64,000 bases of DNA from Aspidiotus rigidus. Taxonomy: Eukaryota; Arthropoda; Insecta; Hemiptera; Diaspididae. Numbering within the stretch: the stretch's first letter is position 1; each line of letters opens with the position of its first letter. Where the stretch lies: the NCBI GenBank assembly GCA_035079385.1, contig JAVHKY010000013.1, positions 1,860,001-1,924,000 on the forward strand, written 5' to 3'. Positions 1 through 12,186 of the stretch are shown here, piece after piece. Under the pieces are notes generated by a model that was not told where the DNA came from, did not search any database, and saw nothing but the letters and a program-made list of their open reading frames with translations. The position numbers were made by a program, and so were the translations under genes.

Positions 1-1369
1 CCCTTTTTTGACGAAGAACGAGAGCTGCGTGCGAGGGTGCATTCGTGACGTGGTGCATGCACGTATTCTTGGAAAAGTAGTGAAAATCGATGCAGAACGT
101 CGCCGCGTAGACTCGATAATAAATCCTTTTCCTTCGGCTAAAATGCAGGCGTCGCGGTACCCACTTATACTTTGTTTACACGCTGTATAACCTGTGACAA
201 CGTTAATCATCCAAGATCGCGCAAAAAATACGAGGCTGTACGTTTGTACACACATTCGAGGATGAATTAATATGATGTAAATTTCGAAATTGAATTCACG
301 AACTCGAAAGAACTTATAAGGGTGCCTCATAATGACGACGTTTTCACGCTTTCAAGTACGACATTATAAACACAAAATTAGTGAGACAGGAAATGGGGTT
401 CCAGAGAGGTTTTCGTGGAGTGTTACGTAATTAGGGTGAAAATAATGAGAGAGAGAGAAAAAAAAAAGGGTTCCTTTTAGAACGATGAAGCCGCGAGTCT
501 TTCACGTAATTACGTCATACATCAATGCCGCAACAAAAAATGATCGATTTTGTGTTTCATCGTGTTTGGAAAACGTAAAAGGTCAGTTCTTTAGCTACAA
601 AATGTCATTTTAAAGAAAACGTCGCGCATGTGAACTTTTATGAAAATGAACGAAGAAAAATGATGTTTTATTAGTGTATTCTTGAGAGTACAGCGGGTGA
701 GATGCCCCCCCAGAAAAATCAAATCTAGGCTTGATATAAATCAATTCCAATTTTTAGGTCTCTAGCTTGTCCCAGTGTCTCTTGTGATCCTCTTTGAAAA
801 ATTTTATAATTTTTCCCTTGAAACTTATGTCGATTATTGCTGTCTAAAGAAGAAGAATTTTGATTCTTCGGATCAATTTTCGTATTCCTGTATTGATTAT
901 AAGACTTTAAAATGCGATAGAGAGGCCGTTCCTATCCTAATCTTTCATAGTAGGTGAGGTACATCTATTTACATTAGATATTAAAATTTCAGCTCGATAC
1001 ACTGGGAGGGGGAGCTTAAGGATTGGAATTACTTTGCTTATCTCGAAATTAGATGTATAAAGGATATTGCCTCCGTGAAAATTGATTCTAAACATGAAGT
1101 AAGACGGTGCGGCTCCTAGCTTTTGTATATTAATCGACTACAACATACCCTCCTTTACTAATTTTTCCATGAAGCGATTTGATCGGGATGATACGCGTAG
1201 AAGTCTGGCGGCAGTACGCGACGCTCTACACTTTACAACCCACAACTCGAAACGAGTTTCATCTTCGCTGTTATTACTGTCCACTTACATGGAGAAATTG
1301 CTGAATAAGGGTGGGAGAAACGAGTGGAGAGGGGGTTTATAATTGACTAGTAGCCGTACCGTGGAATAT
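1..1369. other. Non-coding DNA 5' of the Lis-1 exons
   Basis: I see no conserved exon or RNA gene here. Short open frames are present but have no recognisable domain and no splice context. The Lis-1 exon at 7399 begins in mid-codon, so this stretch is probably part of the first Lis-1 intron or its far 5' flank. Confidence 0.4.
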
Positions 1370-2640
1370 TCATTCATTTGATGCGCCATGCCTTCGAGTA
1401 CAACATACTTCATGGCCATAGTCCTCGGTGAGGTGAAACATTCCTCAGAAGATCAATATCTGGTGAATTTACATGATTTTTCCATTAATTGCGGGGTAAG
1501 CTATCACTGCTACCGCGATAGACCGCGTAGAATTAATAGTGAATGTTGGGGCTGAATAATACACACTCCTGACGTTAACTTTCTTCACTTTAGAATGTTT
1601 ATTTTTTTTCTCAAGTCGCTGATTGGAGCGGAAGAATACGCGAAAATATTCTTTTTTATACGGATTGAAACGAATGTTGACGAAAATATTTTTCCTGTTG
1701 TAAGCTCGGAGTTGAGGAGTGGCGATCGCCCCGCTCTGCCTTTGATAGAAGCTCGCTCCCATCAGCATAACACAACGAAAATTTTTGCGTATTCTCCCGC
1801 TGCGATCAAACGCACGACGCCGACGGTCGCCGTTTTCTTACAGCAAGCTTGCGACGGAAAAATCTTGTCGGTATCATCCTTTTCTATCAGCATAACATAA
1901 CGAGAATTGTCGCGTGTTCTTCCGGTTCAATCAAACACGGGACAATCGGTGTTCTCTCACCACGAGCCCACGACAGAAGACAATTTTCTCATTATATAGC
2001 CTAAATACTATTAGAAGTATTGTCCCTTTATTCTGGGAAGGAATTCTTCCACTCCTTGTAAGTAGATGGCTCCCAGTAACACAGTATGTACCGCTGCGAT
2101 TCGAGGAAAATGAAAAATAAACATTTTAAAGTAGAGAGAGTGATTGTCAGGAGTGCAAGTATTCAGCCCGAATATGGACTATTGATTTCACGCGGTCTAT
2201 TGCGGTAGCAGTCATAGCTTACCCCGCTATTGATAGAAAATTTTAAAAATTCACCAGATATTGATTTTTTTGGGAACTTTCTACTCCATCGAGGATTATG
2301 GGTATAAAGTGGGTTGTACTTGAAGGTGTGCCGCATCGAAAGAATGTATATCCCAGGTGCCACCATCTGATTTTTTTTTTTTAATGTTGAATGAGTTTGA
2401 AATTTTGTTATTGCTAGAAACTAGGGAAATATGTATGATTTGTTTTGAAAAAAATACCATGGATGCATATTCACATCTTCTGAAGTGTCTCTTAGTTTCA
2501 TTGCTCCTCGATCATTATTTCCTGAGGTGCAGCCGTTTGAATTTGAGGCTTGAAAATGGCTATGCAGCTCAGTCTGTTTCGAAGTTTCCTGAATACTAGT
2601 TCCTAATTTCAAAATTTGAGAGTTCACACGACCCTCGCGA
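1370..2640. mobile_element. Composite inverted-repeat element, copy 1 of the long-TIR family
   Basis: The stretch 1380-1575 returns in reverse complement at about 2145-2362, giving arms of about 195 bp around a spacer of about 570 bp. The following segment, 2380-2580, matches the right terminal arm of the element at 49.9-51.4 kb, and the inner arms match that element's subterminal part at 50250-50440. It is therefore a rearranged or truncated relative of that element whose left outer arm is missing. I found no transposase frame. Confidence 0.7.
1760..1993. repeat. Two diverged tandem units of about 126 bp in the element spacer
   Basis: A unit beginning ATCAGCATAAC at about 1760 is followed by a diverged second unit beginning with almost the same word at about 1886. 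Both continue with related AACGA, GCGTATTCT/GCGTGTTCT, ATCAAAC and TTTTCT words. This array lies between the inverted arms of the surrounding element. Confidence 0.5.
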
Positions 2641-2740
2641 GTTTCCCCACACCTTTTTATGATCCTGTGTATTGTATCCCTTTTCTTCCTTTATAATATA
2701 CTATGACGTTATCAGCCGTTACCGTGAGGCCCCCTCCAAC

Positions 2741-3330
2741 TATGACGTCATCAATTGTGACCCCAAGCCTGATTCTGAAATCTTCGAGTTCAATCCACCT
2801 CCTCTCAGCCGTCTAGTAAAGACTCTCATTCTGTTGTATGCTAGGCGTATGTTAAGCCTGGTTTCATGAATGCTGATAGTCGACCTAATATAGTTTAGTA
2901 CACTGAATACCCCAGTACAATGGAGGCTAAGGAGTATTACCCCAATTCTAAAATCTGCGAGTATGACGTCAACAGCCGTGACCCGGATCCCGAGACATAC
3001 GTCTAAAAATCAGCAAGTTGTACGAGCCCTGAATCCTGTATCTCGAGGCCTTCTCCTACTATGACGTCATCAATGGTAACCCTGAGTCTGATTCTGAAAT
3101 TTGAGTTGAATCCGCATCCACTCATCCTTGTAAGCTATAAGTGATTCGGTATAGGCTTCTATACTGCCATATGTTCGGATTATGTTGAGCCTGGTTTCAT
3201 GAAGGCTAATTATAGTAGGCCTAGTAAGGTTTAGTTTTCTGTATAGCCTAGTGAAATGGAGGCTAAGGAGCAGTGTCCTAATTTTGAAATTTGCAAGTAT
3301 GACCTCATCAGCTGTGACCCGAAGGCTCAG
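2741..3330 (+). repeat. Direct duplication of about 320 bp inside family A copy 1
   Basis: The block beginning TATGACGTCATCAA at about 2741 and ending near the GTGACCCG word at about 2985 recurs in diverged form from about 3059 to 3325. It has the same internal order: GATTCTGAAAT, GCCTGGTTTCATGAA, TAGTTT, ATGGAGGCTAAGGAG, GTGACCCG. Copy 2 of the family at 22.3 kb has only one such block, so this is a private duplication. Confidence 0.6.
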
Positions 3331-3534
3331 TATTACTATTACGTAGTCCTGGTATAATGGAGATTGTTGGGAGCCTTACGAGCAGAGTGAGTGATCCGAG
3401 AATGAAAGAGGAAGGAAGAAAGGGAGCCCAAGCTGATGACGTCACTGGCAGCCATCGTGGATGGTTATGACGTACGAGCTAATGGTGTGACTAATAGATA
3501 AGGCTAGAAGAGGAAATATGACGAAAAAACTACC

Positions 3535-3612
3535 TGACCCTAGCGGGAATCGGACCCGCGATATCTCGTTTTCATGACGAGTGTGATAATCACTAAGCTA
3601 CCCAGGTCTCAA
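3535..3612 (-). mobile_element. tRNA-like sequence (SINE head or tRNA pseudogene), left partner
   Basis: On the minus strand there is an A-box-like TAGCTTAGTG, then a 5-bp anticodon-type stem CTCGT/ACGAG around a 7-base loop, and then a T-arm GCGGG/CCCGC around a 7-base loop (B-box region). The ends can pair imperfectly as an acceptor stem. The anticodon loop has A at position 33 where T is expected, so a working tRNA is unlikely. The overall look is tRNA-Val-like and suggests a tRNA-derived SINE. Confidence 0.5.
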
Positions 3613-3654
3613 GGCCTTCAGATGGAAGTTCCGCCTAGTGAATGTGAAGACCAC

Positions 3655-3735
3655 AATGGTAACGTAGTGTTTATCGTACTCGTCATGAAAACAAGAGGTC
3701 GCGGGTTCCATTCTCCCTCGGGTCAGGAGACTTCT
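3655..3735 (+). mobile_element. tRNA-like sequence, right partner in inverted orientation
   Basis: This plus-strand copy closely resembles the minus-strand copy 45 bp to its left. It shares GTAGTG, TTATC, CTCGTCATGAAAAC, TCGCGGGT and GGGTCAGG. Its T-arm is more damaged, with CGCGGGTTCCATTCTCC replacing the perfect stem. The two form an inverted pair inserted in family A copy 1; the sister copy at 22.7 kb lacks them. Confidence 0.5.
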
Positions 3736-4365
3736 TCTATCCTTATCTGTATGATCCCTTGTGAATAACCGCACTTATCAACATCCTTTGGGACTAGATG
3801 GTTTGCCTTAGAGCACATAACGCCTATATTAATCCAAGAACGGGGGTGAACGAACGAAGCGAGTCAGCCCTTCGTAAGCGAGACAGCTCAAAATGCAGTA
3901 TACGGAGAACGGGGGGCGAATGGGCAGAGCGAGTGAGCCCCCCTGAGTTAGATAACTTATCTTACATCGTCCAAGAACGGGGTGTACGCCACTGTGAGAA
4001 AAATTCTGATTTCTTCTCATAGCAAAAGTGGCCCTAAATAGAAATGAGGTCACTTGGTATCGTATATATTGTAGGCATCTCCTGCTCAGGAGGTAGCCCT
4101 GAAAATCATGTGCACATTATACATAAGTACATAAATAATACATAAATACACGTGTTATTTATAATCCATGAGAGTCGATCTTCTTCTCCCTGTTCATTTC
4201 TTTCCTAGTATTTTCCCGAGCATTACCGCGCTGAATAGTGGATCGTCCTTCTTTTCCTCCAGGAATCGTATCTTTCCTTGCGTAATTATTTCCAACAACA
4301 CCGGTTCCTCTAGCTTACTAACTTTATTTATTTGGGTCTGCCAGAAAATCTCTCTTTTTTAAAAA

Positions 4366-5770
4366 TTCTATTTCCCTGCCTTTGCGTTTAGTTGGCTTGC
4401 ACTGTACATTGGTGGCCTTGGCCTTGTAATATCACAATGAACGCTTTAAATAGTAGATCAATGTTTTTGCGATCATGAAGTTTCTATAAAAGAGAGAGGG
4501 TATATTACAAATGTTGAACGTGGACTGGAAAAAGAAATTAGTTTCTGAATTTACATTCCATTGTAACATTGACGAGAGGAATTCTAGATGAATTAAAAAA
4601 GATCGTGATTTTATTATGTACATGTCCTCCGTGTCGCATAGTGACGGCTCTCTAAAGTATGCAGCTCGTACTTGCTGCACACGTTTCAAAGGATAAACTT
4701 GTGTACAATTCTTTTCATTCGTCTCCTGCTCGAGTTTCCAAACCATTTAGGTAGAGATGAATACTGTAGTTGATTTTTTTTTTTCTTTGTCTGCTGTTAA
4801 ACAAGGCGGAGGCACAATAATTCATGTGGATAATGTAGTCCAGTGTAACGTTACCATGATCCGAAAAGTAAACGGCCTTTATCTTCAGATGTACGCGTAT
4901 AGGTACTACCACCCGCATCGTGTTCGAATAGGGTGAAAGGTATGCATGTTCGGCGACGACTATTTGTATGTAAGATTGTCCAGATTACTTATCAGCACTT
5001 TTTTAAGTGCACGCGGCTTTTCATTTCCAAATTTATCAGCTATCGTGCTGTACCTACATCATCTAAATTCGCACACAATGAATAATTATTTGAAACGTTC
5101 TTGCGCTTTCCTTCCAGACCTGTTTACATAGTCGTGGTCCCATTGTATTCAGATACTGTTTTGCGAGCCGATTGAATGCATCTGTAATCAGAATGATACG
5201 AGTAGTTATATGGTCAGCTTTTTAGATTTTAGAAGCACACGACTCGTGCTGTTGACTCTCCCCCACTGTGTGGCATTCTTTGATGTATGTGCGACTGCGA
5301 TGATGATTATTAAAATTACTCAATTCGCACGGTCGCAGTCGAGGCTCGTAAATTCTCTATTTTTCACAAAGATGGCAAATTTGTATGAGTGATACTCCTC
5401 GTGGGACATTCTTACCCGTTATGTTCGAAGAACGCGTTATTTTTGCATCGAACGAAAGAGTAAACAATTTCCAGATATAGGTCCCTCTAGTTGCGCTAAT
5501 TCAGTCTGTTGAAAATGATTCTACTTACGAAAGAAGAAAATAGCTTATCTTGCATGCCAGCGGTGAAATCGCAAATCACGATTCTATCTATAAATCACGA
5601 GTGCATACAGATGAGTATGAACGTAAGTTATTCATAAATACCTTAAACGAAATGGCGAGTAACCTACTGAAAGTTTGAAATCTGTGGACTAATTGAACGG
5701 ATGCGCTACAGAGACACTATACTCGGAATGCATTTCAGCCCGAAATGGTTGGCGAAAGTTTCGTATTCGG
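4366..5770. other. Gene-free stretch
   Basis: Several open frames of 60-105 codons occur here, but none shows a recognisable domain or a plausible exon boundary. I see no structured repeat. Confidence 0.4.
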
Positions 5771-7130
5771 CCTAGCATACAGTATACCAGACTACATTAG
5801 CCCTATAAACTAGGCCCACTATGACTTAGTATGCAGTATACCAGTGGTGTACTAGTCTTGATGTAGATCTACGATTCAGTATACTAGCCCTATTCTGTGT
5901 CTATGCTAGTTAGGCTGAGTTTGAGTTTCCTAGTTCTGGCATACAGCATATTAGGCTATACTAGCTTTAAAGTGAGCCTACCATACGCCTATGCTACGCT
6001 AGATTGTAGTAAACGTAAACCAAGCTCATATTAGGCTTCTATCAGAAGAGAGGATTTTCGGCATTTTCATGTTGATGTCACAAGCTTGATGAAATTACCG
6101 GCAAATTCAAGCTGAGATGACTTCACAATAAGATTTGACGGATGATGATGTTATCATAAGGAAGTTTAAACTAGTTGATGCCTTTCGCAAGATTGGGACT
6201 AGTTTTCCACTTTTTAATTCCTTTATCGGCACCCCAGCCGTCTATTGGATATCTGCAAATCCAAGTCCTCCCCCCCCCCCCTTCCCAAAGAAAAAATTGC
6301 GAGAGATAATTGACTTAATCCTGTTGCTTTTTATACTAGACCATGAACGAAGGCGAACGAACAGAGCAAGTGAATCCCCAAAAGCTAGTCTTATTGGCTA
6401 TGACATGCTGCGTCGTGATTAGTTCACAATTTTAACCTATGTGCAGCGTTTCTATTGATTACGAGGTTTGCTAGTGCCTGACCACTCGACTGGGATATCA
6501 TTTGATCGAGTTTCTGAACTTGCTGCCCATCATGTCATTCGTGAATATCTCCGCCAGTATCGGTGACGACGCTAAATATCTCTTCCACTATTTTGGTTTG
6601 GTTTGTCCCGTCAAGATTCCCATGATATCAGTTGTTTTGAAGCAGGGCGAGAAGTTCCTCCTTTGGTGTGGTGCCAAACATGTTTTTCACATCCAAGGAT
6701 ACCATCTTGTCGCTTTGTCCAGTCTCTTTATCAGCTCACCGTTGCTTCTGATTCTTTGTCTGGGTAAAAAATGGTAGTTTTCTTCCAAGAATGTCGCTAC
6801 GATCTTCGTTATCTTATAACAAGGGGATTAAATGCTATTGACCAGTGGTCTCATTGGAGGGCTCACTTTGTGGTTCGGTGCTACCGGGTTCATCTGAAGC
6901 ATCGTTTTATTGCCAGGTACATTGTTGCCTTCCAACCGATCAGCTTTCAACCTGGTCTTTTGTCGAGACTCCCTTAACTAGATAACTTATCTTACAGTAC
7001 ACCACGCCTATGTTACTCCAAGAACAGAGCGTATGCCTCTTGATGAGCCAGGCTATGATTTCATCACAAAGCAGGCGTGGCCTTAAAATATAGGTAAATG
7101 AGGGCATTTACTAGAAGAAAAACTGGCTCT
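5771..7130. repeat. Dispersed repeat family A, copy 3 (disrupted)
   Basis: The left part, 5771-6010, is rich in CTAGGC/GCCTA and CAGTATACCAG words typical of the 5' half of the family. The right part, from about 6335, carries AACGAACAGAGCAAGTGA and, after an insertion, AACTAGATAACTTATCTTACA, ACACCACGCCTAT, AAGCAGGCGTGGCCTTAAAATA and a terminal GGCTCTGTCTCTCTTTT. The insertion at about 6440-6975 is foreign to the other copies. Confidence 0.55.
6500..6720 (-). mobile_element. Possible reverse-transcriptase fragment inserted in repeat copy 3
   Basis: In one minus-strand frame the insert reads SDKMVSLDVKNMFGTTP followed by a helix-like KEELLALL. This resembles reverse-transcriptase motif A (hydrophobic-SxDVxxxF), most like Penelope-type elements. 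Stops and frame changes surround it. The match is a single motif, so the call is weak. Confidence 0.25.
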
Positions 7131-7398
7131 GTCTCTCTTTTGTCATTTCTTGGAGTAGTTTTGACCACATCCTCCCCCCTCAGCCTCCCGTTCTTGCGAC
7201 TACGCCACTGAAATGTGTTAATAATGTTCCCCTGTTGTTGACACAGTGGATGTTGAAGTGGAAGGCTGCTCAAATATGTATTAAAGAATATTTTGTTTCA
7301 TAAACTAGAAATTCCGAGTTATTTCTTGTACTGCGAAAACGTATGTAGAAGAAAATAAACGTGAATATTAATCGCCTTTTCTCTTTCTTGTGTTGCAG

Positions 7399-10300
7399 AA
7401 ATAAAGCGGTAGCCGATTACCTACGAAGCAATGGTTACATGACCGCTTTAGAAGGACTGAAAAAGGACGCCGATATACCAGCCGAAGTCGAGAAGAAATA
7501 TGGCGGTCTACTGGAGAAAAAGTGGACGTCAGTGATACGATTACAGAAAAAAGTGAGCCACTTTTCTATTCGTCACGCGTTTGATAACGCCCGAAGAAAG
7601 TCGAACGTGTGTTGCGCGGCTATGTTCTAATAATAATTATGAATAAGTGGCGGATTAATTGTAATGACAAATGAGTAGTGATCACGTTAGAGGCTAATGT
7701 ATAGGAATAACTGTAATCGACTTTTCAAATATAACAGATTACCGCGGTCAAATGAAAAGAACAACACTTTCGAAGCACATAATAATATAAAAATTTGTCG
7801 ACAATCGAAAAAAAGATGTTATGATTGTATCTCGCGAATTAAAGAGTCGTGATCGAGTTATGAATTAATTATTCTTTCATCGATGCAGTACCGTAGCAAG
7901 TAGAGCGATTTGTATTCTCGATTTTCCATTATTCTCTTCCGACGAAGTTAGTGGAATTGCAGGTCTTTTGAAAGAACAGCATCGAATTATTGCTTAAACT
8001 AAATCGGAAATCTCAATACTCACCGAAAAAGCACCGCTTTTGTTTTGTATTTTAGTTTTTTCGCTTCACAAGGTATTTTAATTTATTTTTCTTCCTTATT
8101 TTTTCCTCAGGTTATGGAACTAGAAACTAAGTTGTCCGAAGCGGAAAGAGAATATATAGAAGGTGCACCGACGAGAGGTAAACGTTCACCTTCCGAATGG
8201 ATACCACGACCACCTGAAAGACATACACTGACCGGTCACAGAGCGCCGGTGACAAAAGTAAGCGTCAATCTGTTCTGTAATGATGATAAAAAAGGAGAGA
8301 TCTATGCCCAATTTCCCCGCAATACACTTGTGCTACACTGTAAGCTTCTAAACTATGGTCACTCTCGATCCAGCTTTTTCAATTTCATAACTATACTGCC
8401 CTGTATAAGACCACGAAATGTCGAATCACTTTTTAGCGAAGAACTTGTTGTTATTTTTGTTGGACCTACATTCCACGGGGTGAAATTTACAAACGGGTAA
8501 CTTTCATCAGATTCTTGGCTTTAGTCCCTCCGAAGAATAGGCTTGAAAGAGAACCTAATGGAGGGTGGCCTTGAGAAAACTCGTAGCTTATTTCTGTCAC
8601 AGCTCGCGTGGTCTCTTTGACTAACTACTTTAATTGTAGCGAGCAGGAAACCTATTTCATGGGAAGAGGGAGATATGAGATTTTTAGATTTCTATGATCA
8701 AAATCTTCCTGGTACGGTCCCCATATACGTCGTAATTTCTTCATCTGATGTATAGCTCGAAGGTCGAAATCCTGAACCCTCAGCTAAGTGGACTTGCAAA
8801 TTGGTGGACGACAGATAGAAAAATTCTCGTACCAGGTTCGTTTCTAATTGCGTTTGTTAGGACAGCGTTTGCTTTATTTTCGGGTGCACTCAACTTGGAA
8901 ATAGTTGCGTGCGTTTATTGCCGTTCACGTTTGAACGTTCGAAGTCTGAAATGAACTAGGGATAGTTTCGTTCAAAATATAAACAAATTCATAATTTCAT
9001 ATTTAATGGACCGTGAGCGGGCAACCGTTCATTATTCAAAAGCTAAGTGTTGGAGTACTTTTACCTTATTTGACTCATGAGTAAATGTAACGTTACAAAA
9101 ATGGCAGACAGAAACCATCCCTGACTCAACCTCTCCTCCATTTGTCGATTTTCCGTATCCATCTTCAGTAGGCATGGGACGCGTATGCATTCTATTGCTT
9201 ATTCCCTCTGTTACCGTTCCATACAGGTGTACGATGACGTACATTGAAGCGATTTCCCGACCTCTTAGGCCAAAGGTTCTGGCCTAGATAGTAATTGACT
9301 CAAGCAGCCTGGTAAGAAAAGGAGAAATTCTTTGTCGAGTATTTCCTTTGATTTTTATACGTAGTGCCAGTTATGAACTTTCGCGAACAATTTTAATCAC
9401 GTTCGAAAGATTCTTATCAGAAGAGGAAAAATACGAAGAATTTTTAGTCCAAAATTACTAGGGGAAAATAACACTGTCCGATGTTGATTTTCGAATTCAT
9501 TATAAATACATTTTCGGTCGTATTCGTCCGTATTTATTCACATCGACAAAAATAAGATGGAGGGGAAAATAGAATATTCGTTTCGGCTATCTAGTATAAC
9601 GGAAATCAATTCATTTCGATTTGGCATGACGGACATAACGTGTTCCGTTTTGCCTTGGTAAACTGGAGGCGTTATAAAATAAGATAGAATTGTATATTTG
9701 AAATTTGTAAGCCACATCAACGAGTTTTCTCAGTTTTCCCTAAGAGGACTTATTATTTCCTTATTTCTGCGAAAAAATTTGAAAATCTTTCTCTTCCAAG
9801 CTGTCTTATGAAATCATGTTGAATTACTTTTTTTGAAGAAGACTCGTCCAGTCATTCACAATTAAATGTTCTTGCCTAACTGGCAGCGGTTGTCAACAAT
9901 GAATCTTGTCTGACTCATACGCAGATATTAGTCAGACAATGTCCATCAAAAATATTCATATTCGTCTACTGTTGAACGAGTCACCACCACCTTGCTTATA
10001 CATCATCACTTATCCTTCGTCGTCTTGATAGAGTAAAAATTCTGCAACCTTTGTAATTTCTTTCCATATAAAATCTATTTCATACAGCTCTCTCTTATGA
10101 TACGACAGAAAATAAATTAATGAACATATTCGGTACAATTTTATAATCGTGATATTTTCTTCTTTTTCGCAGGTCCTTTTCCATCCTATTTACAATGTAA
10201 TGGTATCGGCCAGCGAAGATGCAACGATTAAAGTATGGGATTACGAAACCGGTGATTTTGAGACGTCGTTAAAAGGTCACACGGATTCGGTACAAGATAT

Positions 10301-12186
10301 CGCGTTCGATAATAATGGAAAATTATTAGGTGAGGCGTTTGTAAAGAAAAAAAAAAAAAACAAGTGCACGAGGCGTTATATGGAAAAACTATTCAGGCGA
10401 CAACAGCGACGATGGTCTTGACCCTGTCAAGATATCACAAGAGAAGCCATATTTTTTTAAAGCTATATCACGCTTTGGCTTTTCATCGTCTCGTACTACG
10501 GTAAAGCGAGATACGCACTTGAATGGCATCACCTGTTAATGACTACACCGAAAATTAGGCTGCTGATGATTTTTGTACTCATGCGTACATGATAATGTGT
10601 TGTGTTTAATGATCTCGAATTTCTTTCATTCATTATTTTTCAGTTTCATGTAGCGCCGATATGAGTATTAAATTATGGGACTTCACCCAGGGCTACCAAT
10701 GTCTAAAAACGATGCACGGTCACGATCATAATGTTACTGGGGTGGCTTTCATGCCGAACGGCGATTTTGTGATTTCTGCGTCTAGAGATAAAACGATAAA
10801 AATGTGGGAAGTTACAACCGGGTAAGATATCGATTGTCTGTCATCGTTACCTCTCGTACGTACTCGTTTGAACTTAATATTTTATGTACGTTGTTACAGT
10901 TACTGTGTTAAAACATTCTCTGGCCATAGAGAATGGGTAAGGCAAGTCAAAGTATCGCCGGATGGCTCATTAATCGCATCTTGTTCTAACGATCATACTG
11001 TCAGAGTATGGATGACTAGCACGAGGGAGTGTAAGGTGAGTATCGACATACTTATCTTATTCGTTGATTAAATGAGACGTTAAAATTTTATTCAATCTGC
11101 AGGCCGAACTTCGCGATCATGAACACGTAGTTGAATGTATCGCTTGGGCCGCTGATTCCTGTCGAGTTGCCATTAACGAGGCTGTATCGACCGATAATAA
11201 GAAGGGAACCTATGAAGGCCCATTCCTAGTTTCCGGCTCAAGAGATAAAACGTTGAAAGTAAGTTGTACAGCGATTTGAAAAGGTACTGGTACTTGTACG
11301 TAATGTTTAATTGATGTCTTTAACTGGTGTGTTCTAGGTGTGGGAAGTAACAAGCGGTATTTGCTTGTTTACCTTACACGGTCACGATAATTGGGTACGA
11401 GGTGTGATGTTTCACCCGGGTGGTAGATTTATAATTTCTACTAGCGACGATAAAACCTTAAGAGTTTGGGATATCAGCAATAAACGTAACACGAAAACTA
11501 TAGAAGCTCATTCTCACTTTTGTACTTCAGTCGGTCAGTTTTACTTTTGTATAATTATATGTATTCTCTATCCATTGTAGACTTGCCTCTTCTCGTCTTT
11601 GGTTATAGATCATTTTTTGTTTTTTGAATGACAAAGTAATCGAAAATGTATTGTCTTGGAATTGATGACTTCCTTTAAAGTAGTGAACCTTTATCTCACG
11701 ATTTTATCATCGACGTTAAACTACTCGTGTTGTCTGTCTCGTTTCGATAAAGCAATTGAAATACTCATACATAAGAAACTAAGACCGTGTATCATTTTTT
11801 TAATGCCAATTCTCTTAGTAAAATGTTCTTATTTCATAGCCCAGAGAAATACTCTCTAATAAGCCTTATCCGTAGGAGCAGTATTATCAACACTGTACCA
11901 AATTGATTACGAACAGGCAAAATGAATACGCATAATTATGTACGGTCATTGCTCTTTATTAAGAAACTGTTTTAACTGTAATGAAATTCTTCGGTCACTT
12001 TCTAGTTTTTTTCGCTCATTTTGGACTCGTCCATTTTAGTAATATCCTAGTGGCAATGCTACTGTCACAGTATTCCATTTTTCTGTATCAAATGACTTCT
12101 TTTTTGTTGCAGATTTTCATAAAAATCAACCGTACGTCGTTACTGGTAGTGTTGACAAGACTATCAAAATATGGGAATGTCGTTGA
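7399..12186 (+). CDS. Lis-1: Lis-1 / PAFAH1B1, dynein regulator (5' end missing)
   Basis: LIS1 is the LisH plus seven-bladed WD40 protein that binds cytoplasmic dynein, and with NudE acts in nuclear migration and spindle positioning. Exons by eye: 7399-7552, 8111-8257, 10173-10329, 10644-10821, 10900-11035, 11103-11258, 11338-11533, 12113-12186. All junctions are GT-AG and the phases are compatible. They encode 398 residues. The first exon opens with the LisH helix ([13 protein letters not shown]); the second carries the coiled-coil and EWIPRPPE linker; the WD repeats follow ([36 protein letters not shown] and others), ending KIWECR-stop. Only about 11 N-terminal residues of the usual 410 are absent, and I found no matching ATG exon at 1-7398, so that exon probably lies upstream of the window. 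Confidence 0.96.

Larger units (their letters stand above)
2590..4365 (+). repeat. Dispersed repeat family A, copy 1 (enlarged)
   Basis: Long diverged matches link this stretch to 22070-23015. Shared landmarks in order are ATGACGTCATCAA blocks, GGTTTCATGA, AATGGAGGCTAAGGAG, GAACGAACGAAGCGAG, CTCAAAATGCAGTATA, GATAACTTATCTTACA, AATGAGGTCACTT and finally GCCAGAAAATCTCT. I saw no protein-coding capacity and no clear terminal repeats, so the class is unknown. It could be a non-autonomous DNA element or the 3' part of a retroelement. Confidence 0.65.

Noticed and set aside
3535..3612. Functional tRNA gene on the minus strand
   Set aside because: Anticodon loop lacks T at position 33, acceptor pairing is imperfect and a second damaged copy lies inverted beside it; a SINE or pseudogene fits better.
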